Source: Fistulifera solaris
Taxonomy: Eukaryota; Bacillariophyta; Bacillariophyceae; Naviculales; Stauroneidaceae
DNA length: 64,000 nt
Assembly: GCA_030295235.1 (NCBI GenBank)
Contig: AP026149.1
Coordinates: 124,001 to 188,000, forward strand
Direction of reading: 5' to 3'
Part shown: piece by piece, positions 1 through 10,223 of the stretch
Layout of the letters: each line of letters opens with the position of its first letter
Numbering within the stretch: position 1 is the stretch's first letter
The notes under the pieces: model-generated
Told to the model about the DNA's origin: nothing
Database searches by the model: none
Seen by the model: only the letters and a program-made list of their open reading frames with translations
Translations under genes and position numbers: made by a program

Positions 1-285
1 GCGGTACCGGTGTTTAATTCTTTGATTCAAATGAGCGTTAAAACGTACTGTCTTTTCAAGTACCGCGGTACACATCTAGCTAAGTATTCTTATTGTATCG
101 CTTAAACTCCGCCACATTTAGCAAGAAATAGTTTCGCTCATTTGGATTTTGTGAGAGCACCTTCATCGCTCACAAGTATTATTCACGATCGTCTTCCTCC
201 AACCCCTACCTCTTCTTCTCGGCCAACAAAAAGGTGACCTTAACTGAGTTTATTCTGATCTCTGCTGACTTGTTAGTCTTTAGCC
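1..285. promoter_or_regulatory. Upstream region of the first gene with two GGTACC-type palindromes
   Basis: No credible coding sequence is seen before the ATG at 286. The stretch carries CGGTACCGG at 3-11 and the palindrome TACCGCGGTA at 61-70. The same GGTACC/CGGTACCG core recurs upstream of several other genes in the window, so this is likely part of the promoter. A pyrimidine-rich tract precedes the gene. No TATA box can be assigned with confidence. Confidence 0.35.
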
Positions 286-1973
286 ATGAAGATTCTCGCC
301 GGTATATTTGCCACATTCGTACTCTCGCTGGTGGCCAGTGAGCGCGTCAACATGGAGATGTTGATGGAGAATGCGCTCAAAGTGGAAAACAGAGCCACCT
401 TGAAAGGTCGAAAGCTTGCGTATACGTCGCCCATTTCGGCAAATAAAAGTATTCAGTTCAATTCGTGTGTCTCTGTTACCACGCAACCATGGGACGAGGA
501 TATTTTCTACGGTCAGACCAACCTAAACGCTGCCCAAAACGGAAAGATCATATCAGAGCACTCTTACGTCCTATTTAACTTGTGCGACACTGGTTCATGC
601 ATTTATGACAGCACTGATAATTTGTACATGATTGACCTCAAGTCCTACTTGCGCAGCTTGTTGGCGTACTACCCTTCCAAACGACAAGGAGTCTGCAACA
701 TCTGTGAGGACAGTCGGGATTATTGCGGGTAAGTATATGAGCCTGATGGTTTCGTGCAAGGTTTCGTGTGCGAAGATCCTCACTTCTCACGCCTTGATAT
801 CGTAGAGAATATTACACCAAGAAGATTGAATACTATCAACAAAAATACCAGTACGAGCAGGATCAGCAAAACGCTGATCAAGCCCAGCAGAATGTTGGAT
901 ATCGCCAGTTGTACAACAGCAACTCGGCTTACATGGCTAACCAAGCCGACGGAAGCCATGTCAATAAAGTCACATGCGATCAGTGTGTTCAAGATTGTTA
1001 CGAAGAAGGCGGTGAAATTGCGCAATCCAAGCTTCAAGCTGAGATGTATGCCAGTGGGAAAGGATCTCAATATGAATACGGTAACTTCTACAGCAACCAG
1101 GACAACAATCAGTATGCTTATCAGGAAGAGCAATCAGAAATTGAATTTGACAGCCTTGCACAGTGGGTGGCGGAAATCGTTAGTTGTAAAGACTCCGGCT
1201 ATGTCTACAACAACCAAAATTTATTCGCTGGTTTCATGTGCAATTCTGATGGGTCGGGTATTGAAATTGGATTGTTTTTAGATGAATACTGCTCCATCTA
1301 TACGAAGGAACAATCGTTCACCACGGCAGCTAAATACAGCGGCGGCGATGATTTGACCTACGCTTCTCAAGCAAACAAAATTGTTACGTATCCCTTCATC
1401 AATAACATTGACTGCGGTGACACAATGACATTTGCGACGCCATGGGGTGCCGTTCAAAATAACGGTAACTACTTTTCTTCTGTTTCTAGTTACTGCACAA
1501 CCCTTCTTGGAAGCGGTTCGATCAATCTTGACGACTGCACCGATGCTGTTAGCTCGAACGGGAGTCAGAACAGATATCAGCAACAATACTACAATGACAA
1601 CGGGTACCAATCCATGTACGATTACACTTTTTACAAGTATAAGCTTTCACAGAAAGATTTGCGCAGCGCGGGTACTGTGTGCAGCGTTGTTAAGAAGTCA
1701 TTGGGTCAACGCCAAGCCATCTTTGACAGCAGTCAGGGCAATGTCTACGACTATTCGGTTCGTCAACAAATGATCAAGGAACAGAGAAACGCGATGAGAG
1801 GAGAACACAGAGGGCTGAAAGTATTTGGTCTCTTTTGCGGTCTCGCCGTAGCTGCTTGGGCTCTTGTTGCGTTTTATAAGGATATTTTGGTCGCAAATGG
1901 AACCTTGTCGGAGCCTAAACGGGAACAACTTATCATTGAAGGAGACAAGGCCTATGTGCGAGAGATGTCGTAA
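286..1973 (+). CDS. Secreted or membrane-anchored diatom protein, two exons
   Basis: Function is not recognised. The ATG at 286 opens a hydrophobic signal peptide (MKILAGIFATFVLSLV) and the protein ends with one transmembrane helix close to the C-terminus (about residues 485-510, GLFCGLAVAAWALVAFYKD) followed by a short charged tail, so a type I membrane protein of the secretory pathway is inferred. A 77-nt intron (729-805, GTAAGT...CGTAG) joins the first exon to 806-1973 in frame, giving about 536 residues. The lumenal part has paired cysteines (VCNIC, CDQCVQDC) and a Gln/Tyr/Asn-rich region after the splice junction. The frame is clean throughout. Codon use looks like that of its neighbours. 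It could be a member of a stramenopile-specific family; nothing in the sequence indicates an enzyme. Confidence 0.7.
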
Positions 1974-2049
1974 TGATGTGCACTTTTCATTTTTTTGTAT
2001 CTAATTGTATAATGACGTATTTTTTCATTTGAGCGTCAATAGAGTTGTT

Positions 2050-5000
2050 TCACATATCGATCCCTTGGTACATGTAGTAACGAATGGTTTCCTCCATTGA
2101 ATTGTAGAATTCGGATGGGAGACTACCTTTCAAATTGTTTCTCGCAGCATCGCGTAGAAAATGGAATTGATTATCATGCGAGCAAACATCCGCGAATGCT
2201 GCCCAGCCGGCATTCAGTGCGTTCTTTCTTTGCAAAAGGCATCGACCCGAATTCGCTCGTTTCAGCCGCTCACAAATTAAATTCAAAGCGTACAGCGTCG
2301 TGGACTGAATTTCCTTTAGTAGAAACTGCTCATTGGAACACACCGTATCCACTATGTCACCTGCTTTCAAGAACATCAGCGTCTTCAATGCCGCATACGC
2401 CATCAATTGATAGAAATTCAGATATTGCGTGTCCACCGAGTTTATCGCTGCGTCAAATAAAATGGCCAGGCACCTGGGTCTCACAAACGTCTTCATCTGG
2501 TTTGCAAGGTGTTTACCAGGTTTAGCTGCTCGATCAACGATGAAAGAAAAGACCGACTCATTTTGAAGGAATCGCTGGTAATCAATGACTACTTCACCGC
2601 TGTTCACATCGAAAAGCATCCCACACCATGGAAATTTCGTTCCTTCTGTAGTCGATTTGTAGTCCTTACATGAAGGTAAGACATGCGTCTTTTCTTTGTT
2701 GATCTGGACGCCTAGTGTAGGATGGCCTTCTTTCATCTTTTTCAAGAATTTCATGCGTTCCGTAGAATCATGAGTCACAAAGATAAAATCATCGACCATC
2801 CGAGCAAGAAGAGCACGCGATTTAGTCATCACGCCCTCTGAATGAAGCAGCTCCTTCTCGATGCTTCCATAATATAGATTACACAGCATATTTGAAAGTA
2901 CACTCCCTTGGGGGATTCCAATTGTCTGACGGAGATACTGGGGGCCAAATCTGCATCCTGTAGACACTATGTGCTTCGTTAAATGATCATGCAACAGCTT
3001 TATCATTTCATCTCGTCTTGTCATAGAACAGCTGCTCCCGTCGGAAAATACACTGCTCTCATAATCGTTCGACATTTGGGAAAGATAACTAGTGAAAGAG
3101 GAAAGCTCTTCGATAGAAATTACGCGTTTCTTATGCCTCTTGACGAGGCGACCCATACTGTTGAAGGGATGAACAACTCTATATCGCTGAAGCACGTATT
3201 GCTCATCCGCCAGAATATTTTCAAGTAAAGCCATCAGGTAGTTCTGGTCGATGCTGTCGAAGCATTGATTTATATCAACGCTGGCAAAGTAAATGCTTCT
3301 TTTGGAAATCGGCAACATTTTGAAAGCTTTAATGAATTCGGCGTAACGGGGATAAAAGTAATGCAAGCCATCAAGACCAGAGCCAAAGCTGCCTTCGTTC
3401 CGATTGCTTTCGAACCTGAGAATCGCGAATAAATCGCTAAGTATGGTGTTAGTGGGAACCATTCGAGTGGTGGGACGTAACGGATAACCTGGGTTATCTC
3501 GATTTACACGTGTTAGTCGAGAAACATCAAAAACAGGCCAAAGTTTTTCTACTTCTGAAGCATCCAATGGCTCATCATCTTCCTCTACTTCATCCGTGAC
3601 CTTAACGTAAGAGTCATCAGCCAAATGTTGAGCAGTTAGGGTCTGCTTCGTCGCCGACCGTGCCGGTAAAAGCCTTTCGCTTTTGCAAAGTGCAGCAATC
3701 GGTCTAACTCCGGTGGACTTTGGCAAAAGTCGAAGCCTGGAGACGCCCATCTTTCGATCAAGTAAGAGCTCGCCGAGATGCTGTTGATTTAAATACTCGA
3801 ATTGTCGTCTTCGATTTATTAGTTGCTGAAGAGAAAGCGAGCGAAACTTTGACCAGACAGGTTTTCGATAGTAAAGCAGCTTCTTCCCGGAAAACTCAGA
3901 ATCCGTTACGAAAAAGACGGAACGCAAAAGGTTTAGGAGGAAATCATTAAAGACCCAGCGTAGAAAGGATAGCACAAGAAGTCTCAATCGATGGTGATCT
4001 TTGCTCAACAATCGAAGCTCCCTAGTATTGCTGGTATCCTCTTTCTGAAACGATGCCAAAGGAATGAGCCATCGAAAGCTGAGCACTCGAATATTTAGCA
4101 GCAGCGTCTTGTTCGCAAAATGTTCGTGCCTCCGTAGCCCTACGAGTTTCGGAACGAGAACGTCATAGATTTGCGACTCATTATGTTTGCAGCCCCACAC
4201 GTCCCGAATGAACACATGGGATAGTACACTTCGGAGAAAGGATTCGACATTGGTTGAAGCAGAGTAACCCTCTGTCGCAAGTTTGCCCAATTCCTTCTTT
4301 ACCGCTTCGTTGGACTCGATCTGGTTACCCTGCATAATGCGTTCTGTAGGCAGAGGACAATGTCGCTCTAAAAGACGATGGTAATCACATTTCAAACGAT
4401 GACGTAATGATAAATCGGCAGCCACACGAATTGCCCCTGACCACGAGTCCGAATGCGCCAGCAAATTATTCTTCAGCATTCGAACCCAACGTTCATGGCC
4501 CGTTTCTTGTGCTTTCTTGGCGTTAGCGCACAACAAATCGTTAAAGATAGAAAGGAGTATCTGCTCTGGATCGGTCGTTCTGACTAGAACATGATCCTTT
4601 CCAAGGCCCACTTTGGGGATAAAACTGTTTGAATAGAGCAAAGTTCTTCGTTTCGCGCGTGTCCACGTACTAGTTGGATCTAACTCGCTTCGTTTTCGTT
4701 TCTTATCCATTCGATTGATAGGGACTCCTGTAATCTGCCACAAATTACCATGATTTAGTGGCAAAAGATGGATGTCTGTAGCAACAACTGTCGCACGACA
4801 TCATCACCGAGAGCACTGTGTAACTCGGAAAAGCTGTTTTTGCAGTAGTCCACCGAAGGATTGACATGCTGGACTGTCATGGGAAAATACGAACGATGGT
4901 GATTCTGGCTGAACTCTGATACGGTGAATCCTTGACTCAATAAATTGCCGGGTGTTTGTGTTGACTTATTTCTTTTTTGCACAAGTTCCCAGACTACATC

Positions 5001-5423
5001 GTCAACTAGACTCTCTAACGACTGTTGGTTCCGTATTGTAGACGTAGAGAAAGGAATCATCTCGGGAGGCGGTAGAATCAGAAACCCATGTTTTTCTTCG
5101 CAGAAGAACGCTTCATCATTGATTGCTGGTGAATTAGTTACGAAGGATTTTATAAACTCCTTCAAAGTGTAAGCATCGCGCGCCGATATCGCCCGGATTG
5201 TTCGCTTATATTGTTCGCTGAATGATTTGCTTTGCTTCGAACTAAGTACCCTTTCCTTCTCCATCTGATAAATGCTACAGATAAAATCATTTAATGCATT
5301 CTCCATCCCATAAATGCTACAGATGAATAAGTTGGTAATGCATTTATACCCCGGGGAACTCATTATACGGAGTAATTTCCTCACATCTCTAAACGGAAAC
5401 CTCATTTTTGTTTTAATCATCAT
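2050..5423 (-). CDS. TERT: Telomerase reverse transcriptase, one frame break
   Basis: Catalytic subunit of telomerase; extends chromosome ends by copying the telomerase RNA. Downstream part (2050-4764, about 900 residues) holds, in order, a T-motif region, motif 1/2 (RLRLLPKSTGVRPIAA), motif A with catalytic Asp (VDINQCFDSID, near residue 497 of this segment), motif B' (IGIPQGSVLSNMLCN, near 619), motif C (RMVDDFIFV, Asp pair near 658), motif D and the motif E primer grip (WCGMLFD). The upstream part (4755-5423, 222 codons) ends LLLQTSIFCH then stop, and the other frame continues at LNHGNLWQITGVPI. Together these match the conserved TEN-domain end of plant and protist TERTs, so the gene is one unit broken by a single missing T in the run at 4763-4766. 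No intron of usable size fits between them. An imperfect 42-nt tandem duplication lies near the N-terminus (FICSIY repeated). Total about 1,125 residues, normal for TERT. Divergent from the LYR gene. Confidence 0.93.
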
Positions 5424-5765
5424 CGTCTTAAACGATACAAAATAATAATAATCGTGACAGAGTCATTCGGTACTCGGTTCTCTACTTTGTACTACACCGT
5501 CGTTGTCTCTTGTACTGTACTGTACTGTACTGTACTGTACAGCGTTCTCTCTGCGATCCTTCGCACACGTTTTCGCATGTGCGCACATTTGTTTTTCGAG
5601 GTCCTCGAGGTATGATGTATGATATTTCCTGATAATCAGATTTCTCGTGCCTACGAATAGATCCAATTTCGAGCTGCTAACAAACATCAACTTGGAATTT
5701 GCATCAAATCTTCTGACGATCCCGTGAAGCTCCTGCGAAGTATCGCTCTCGGTTACTTGTACAAA
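5424..5765. promoter_or_regulatory. Bidirectional promoter region between TERT and the LYR gene, with a TGTAC repeat
   Basis: This 342-bp gap separates two divergent starts and should hold both promoters. It contains six perfect tandem copies of TGTAC at 5511-5540, each unit containing the self-complementary GTAC. An open frame of 107 codons runs through it on the minus strand, but it includes the repeat, overlaps the LYR gene start and resembles nothing, so it is not called. Confidence 0.4.
5511..5540. repeat. (TGTAC)6 microsatellite
   Basis: Six uninterrupted copies of the pentanucleotide TGTAC. It lies in the divergent promoter between TERT and the LYR-motif gene. The GTAC core can fold back on itself, so the tract could form small hairpins. 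Confidence 0.9.
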
Positions 5766-6174
5766 ATGTCTCTTCCTGGTTTTCAACGGACGTCTCTACA
5801 GGTATGAATGCTCAGCGAGGATTCAGATATAATATGCTGTGTATCGTTTCCATGTATCTGAAATGTTTTTCCTTTATCGTCAGCTCTACCGCGATTGTCT
5901 GCGGCTCATACAGCACGTAGCACCCGGTCGATCAGCCAAGAATACTGCTCTGCGACAAACCGTCCGTCAACAATTTGCTCGAAATCGGGACCTAACGGAT
6001 GAGGAGGCAATTCAAAATGCTCAAACGATTGCAGTGAGAGCGCTCAGTAACTATCTCCTTACCGCGCAAGCTTCCACGGATAAGAAAGTCGGTTCCGCTA
6101 TGAAAGACTACACGATGAGATCTATGAAGGAAGCAAAATCCATCAAACACAATGTGAACAAAAAGGATTCGTGA
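5766..6174 (+). CDS. LYR-motif mitochondrial protein, two exons
   Basis: Small basic protein of the LYRM (Complex1_LYR) family. Such proteins bind the mitochondrial acyl carrier protein and help assemble respiratory complexes or iron-sulfur clusters; which client applies here cannot be told. The first exon is only 12 codons (5766-5801, MSLPGFQRTSLQ); an 82-nt intron (5802-5883, GTATGA...CGTCAG) is removed and the second exon starts exactly with LYRDCLRLI, restoring the family signature SLQLYRDCLRL. The product is about 108 residues, the usual family length, and keeps the downstream basic helix (RQQFARNRDLTDEEAI). An internal ATG at 5839 would start inside the intron and lose the N-terminus, so the upstream start is preferred. 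Divergent from TERT. Confidence 0.85.
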
Positions 6175-6613
6175 CACTGGATCGATGAAGACTTGAAGTT
6201 TAGTAATAAAGAGAAGCATTGCCCTGTCGTTCAGCCGTATATTCATAACAAGCTTGGAGAACGCTCTGTTGTTGAGTGTATCGAATACATCAATGGCTCG
6301 AAACCACAAGGATTGACTGCTTGGTAGAATGTGACGAGGCACCGTACTTGTAATTTATAAGTTAGGGCTATGAATAGAGAGTCATGTTTACAAACGGCAA
6401 CATAATACCAGGTACCTGGTACTGGTGAGTGGTAAGGACAACATCGCAAAATAACTCGTGAAAGACGAGTCTTGTTACAGTCGCGGGCTTTAATTCCGTG
6501 ACGCTCGCAGAACGACGGCATATAATGAAAGCCAGGAAAGCGTCCTGTTTTGCTCTCAAGAGCTGTCCGTCAAATAAGATATTGCACGTTCAAGTTAATA
6601 AGAAGTATTAAGG
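6175..6613. other. Intergenic region with an ACCAGGTACCTGGT palindrome
   Basis: No gene is seen between the LYR gene and the bromodomain gene. A perfect 14-bp palindrome, ACCAGGTACCTGGT, sits at 6407-6420, about 195 bp upstream of the next ATG, and again contains the GGTACC core seen in other upstream regions. Confidence 0.4.
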
Positions 6614-7583
6614 ATGCCTCCTGTCGAAGGGCAAGAAGAAGCCTTAGCGAGAATGACGAAAATCGTCAACGCGTTCCTCGCTCGCCCCGATTCGGGGCCG
6701 TTCCGCGAGCCGGTCGATTGGAGAGGCTTGGAATTGCACGATTATCCCGAAATCATTAAACACATGATGGACTTGGGCACTATTAAACGAAAGTTAGAAC
6801 GGAACCAGTATCAAACGGCCGCGCAAGTAGCATCGGACATTCGGTTAGTCTGGTCGAATTGCATGACATACAACGCCGAAGGATCCGACTTTTGGTTGCT
6901 AGCGAAAGGCTTCAGTCGTAGATTCGAAGATAGATATCGCCGAGTCAAAGCAGATGGTACGTTCCAATTCATCGTGTCTTGTATTTCTCCTGAGTTTCAC
7001 TGACTTATCAACATCAAAAATTGATGCGCCTAGTCGACGTTGGGGAGGACCTGGAAGAGGAAGAGGACAAAGATGACGAGGAGGATGAAGAGGGCGCTGG
7101 TGAGGACGGCGAGGACGACGAAGAGGAAGGAGAAGACTTCGGTGAGGGAGAAGGAGAAGACGAGGACGAGAATGAACTGGGTTCTTCGAGCCACGCAAGT
7201 GGTTTAGATGGAGCAACGCTAGGTAGGTACCTCCTTGTTTCTTTCTGTGCACCACAACTCAAAGCTCATCACTCATCACTCCTCATGGTAAAATGCCAGA
7301 TGAACGCTCCAAGTTTTCGGCAAATCTGCTGATGCTCACTGGACTTGAGTTGGGATATGTCGTGAAGACGATTGAGATCCAGTGTCCGCAGGCTATTGAG
7401 ATTGGGCAGCAGGTTCCTGGGAAAATGGAGATTGTCGTTGATAGACTTATTTCTAACGCCTCTCTTTTCAACAAGCTGAGTGAATATGCTGAGCAAAAGG
7501 CAAGTCAGCGTCGGCAAAAGGTTCCCATGAGGAAGGCTCCCACTATAATTGACATCTCCAATCGTAGAAAAAGAAAAAGATAA
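6614..7583 (+). CDS. Single-bromodomain protein with acidic linker and NET-like C-terminus, three exons
   Basis: Predicted chromatin reader of the BET/GTE type. Exon 1 (6614-6956) encodes a complete bromodomain: ZA-loop region with YPEIIKHMMDLGTIKRKLE and the acetyl-lysine binding asparagine in MTYNAEGSDFW. Exon 2 (7034-7222) encodes a very acidic stretch of about 45 residues made almost only of Glu, Asp and Gly. Exon 3 (7300-7583) encodes a NET-like domain (LTGLELGYVVKTIEIQCPQA) followed by a basic tail (NRRKRKR) that may act as a nuclear signal. The two introns, 6957-7033 and 7223-7299, are each 77 nt, begin GTACGT/GTAGGT, and splice in frame to give about 271 residues. Plant GTE and animal BRD proteins share bromodomain plus NET order; this is a short one-bromodomain form. 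No frame breaks. Confidence 0.82.
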
Positions 7584-8322
7584 AGGAATAGAAGACTGTG
7601 GCGCCTCGGACTACTCCTGAAAATGGCAAAACGTCCTAAAGTAGAAGCAATCAACATTTCAAATATTTCTAGCACCTCTTTCCAACGTGATTGATGTAGC
7701 AAGAGCTTCGGTGAATTGTCCACCAGTTATGACAATTTAAGTCTTCACAAAAAGCGGGAACAATTAAATGCTTTGTTTGCGGGGCCTTGTTGGTTATGAT
7801 TGATTCGATAAATATAATTGAAGATCTGACGACAAATAGTCTACAGACTCAATGTTTTCCCCACACCCAAGGCAAATGAACATGGACAGAGAAAACTTAC
7901 CCCCAACCTAGAAAAATTTCAGTTTACTGCCCTTCACTCATTGACAGGACATACCATAAAATCGGAAGAAATGGTACTCAAAATTCAAACCGGTAAAAAA
8001 AACAAGAAACTTGTAAGGTAACGATAGAGCCAAGGCAATAAGGGCTAAAATGAAGCGAAGTCGACTGTGCGATCTGATAGGATTAAACACTTAGACAACG
8101 ACAAACTTTCTAGAAAAGATAAATAAAGCGATCCCATACTTCCTATGAAAAACCCGAGTGAAAGCAAAAAAAATTTTAATTGCTCAACCGTACACAAAGA
8201 AAAAAGCTTCTCATTTATATAAAACATCAAAAATATGTATTAATGCCTTGTTCTTACTCCCTACATCAAAAACAATGAAAAAAAAAAGATAAGAGAAAAA
8301 ACAGGAATATCTAGGTGTTTTG

Positions 8323-8446
8323 AAAAGTTCAGCTGCTGGCTAGGATATGGGGCATCTTTTTTGTAAAAGGTTTTGATTTTCAGCAATGTTTTAAAAAGTT
8401 CAGCTGCTGACAAGAGGATAAGGTTTTGATTTTGAGCAAAAGGTTA
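8323..8446. repeat. Short direct duplication, about 70-bp spacing
   Basis: AAAAGTTCAGCTGCTG occurs at 8323-8338 and again at 8394-8409, and each copy is followed by AGGTTTTGATTTT and then a short AGCAA element. The two units are imperfect and 71 bp apart, which suggests a local tandem duplication inside the gene-poor region. Confidence 0.7.
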
Positions 8447-9046
8447 AATGTGTGGGGCACATAGAGTTCTTGACAAAACTGTTCAAAGAAAATCTTTAAA
8501 GCCAAGCATTTGGTGACGTTACAATTTCAAGGCTACCCTCAAAGCCAAATAAAAAAGAAGTAGGCATTCTTTAAAAAAAATGCATTGTTTGGATTTTTTA
8601 TACGCTCAAAGGGCTCCCATGAAGATAGTGCATAAGTGAAAATTCCAGGTCGAAGACAACAGAAGCGCTCTTACAAAATCAAATAAGCAACCCTTTGATG
8701 TTTTATGTTGATGAAAGGCAATCCGTTGAAGTCAATTGTTATAATTTTTTAAAAACTTTAAGGGCCACAATATTGCTAGACAGAGGATTTCCGGCACTCT
8801 TGTTTTGACTTCATCAATCTTTCAGACTTGATTCAAACAGGGTATAGGGACTGATCTGAAATTTTTGTCGTCTTCTTATTCCTGTTTCTATTTTGTTGTT
8901 TTTTGTAATGGTATCCGACAAATTTGCTTCGATGTCATTTTTGATAATGGATGGCTCGTTGATTTTCGCTCTGCTCACATGAGATTGTGTATCTAGTCAC
9001 TTTTGAAAGTCAATAATGCTGTTCCAATCATGGCAGTTATGGCAAC

Positions 9047-9540
9047 TGCTTTGGAAAGTTTGGGCCGATACCTTTTGATAAGCAGCATATAATCTTCGTT
9101 TTGTGTTGCTTATTGGTTTTTCTTGCAGCATATAAGCTTCGTTTTGTGTTGCGTATTGGTGTTCTATTCCAATGGTTTTGTTTATGACCTAAAATTTGAA
9201 TGAAATGTTGACTTTATTGACTATTTTTATTTTCTAAGAGGCTTTTTATGCTGCACTGTGCTGAGCTAGCTTCAGCTATTGATATTAGAGGGCAATTTTG
9301 GAGCTGCTTCGGAAAATTTGGGCCGCTAACTTTTGATAAGCAATTTATAATAGTTTTCGTTTTGTGTTGCGTACTGGTTTTTTTGATTCCAATGGTTTTT
9401 GATGACCTAAAATCTGAATGAAATGTTGACTTTATTGACTATTTTTTTTTTTGTCGTTGGTTTTAATTGCTGCACCGTGCTGATCTAGCTTCAGCTATTG
9501 ATATTAGAGGGCAAGTTTTGAAGCTGTTTTCCAACGAGGG
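9047..9540. repeat. Tandem duplication of about 220 bp with a nested 40-bp duplication
   Basis: Two adjacent diverged copies are visible. Shared blocks include TTTGGGCCG at about 9060 and 9318, CGTTTTGTGTTGCGTA, GACCTAAAAT at 9186 and 9404, GAATGAAATGTTGACTTTAT, and TTCAGCTATTGATATTAGAG ending near 9292 and 9511. The offset is 218-219 bp in the right-hand part and 258 bp in the left-hand part, because the first copy carries an extra 40-bp internal duplication (GCATATAA..CTTCGTTTTG twice). No coding capacity. Confidence 0.85.
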
Positions 9541-10223
9541 GTGAATAGCCGCGGCTGGGTTTTTCTTGTGGATCTAGAATAGCCGTTCTTGCTGACCGCA
9601 CCAGGGAAGGCCCACACGAGCCCTGAGGAGCACAAAGTTACTCTGATTACGGTTTGTTTCATTCTCTAGCAGTTCCATGTAAGTTGCGTCGATTCCGAAA
9701 CTGCTTGCTTCTCAATGAATTCTTCAATGGAGCTAAGCGAGTGAAATCACGTTTGTGCTCATGGCAAGTACATTGTCTCAAAATTGAAAGTTGCCTTATC
9801 CCACATGATTACTGTTCATTAAGGTTGGCTGAAGCTACATTTTAGCACTTCACCCTTAATCATGTGAGCACATTAATAGGTGGAAATCTCTTACTTTGGA
9901 TATGTGTCTGATTGGTCCCTGAGATCTCATCTTTTTCAGTCTTTCGTGTCGTTACTTTTTAGATAGCCGAGGCTTCGCGGCTGCATAAAAATACATATTA
10001 GCATTCATTTTTTTCTTGTTGTTTTATTCTCTTATTTCCTGAAGTCAGAAAGTAATTTTGACATTCGGACTGAAAATTCGTTAGCGTCGGTTGTTTACTT
10101 TTTCTTAAGATCAAAGTCGCAATAAATATGTTTATAAGCTTACTCTGTAAGTGAAGAGTTGAAGCCAACCACCAATTGTCATCATACTTGTAGTAGAAAT
10201 TTATTGATGACGCTTACCATCTT

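Larger units (their letters stand above)
7584..10223. other. 2.6-kb gene-poor, AT-rich region with local duplications
   Basis: No open frame longer than about 63 codons is present and none resembles a protein, which is unusual for this dense window. The sequence is rich in A and T runs. It contains a short direct duplication at 8323-8446 and a larger tandem duplication at about 9047-9540 (entered separately). No reverse transcriptase, integrase or transposase remnant and no terminal repeats could be seen. It lies between the 3' end of the bromodomain gene and the 3' end of the IWS1 gene, so it is not a shared promoter. It could host a non-coding RNA or be decayed repeat DNA. Confidence 0.5.

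Noticed and set aside
4755-5423. Treating the TERT N-terminal 222 codons as a separate gene
   Set aside because: Its last residues and the first residues of the downstream frame complete a conserved TERT block, so one gene is more likely.
5463-5786. Minus-strand open frame of 107 codons between TERT and the LYR gene
   Set aside because: It includes the TGTAC microsatellite, overlaps the LYR start exon, and resembles no protein.
7584-10223. Decayed LTR retrotransposon
   Set aside because: No reverse transcriptase, integrase or long terminal repeats could be seen; only local duplications.
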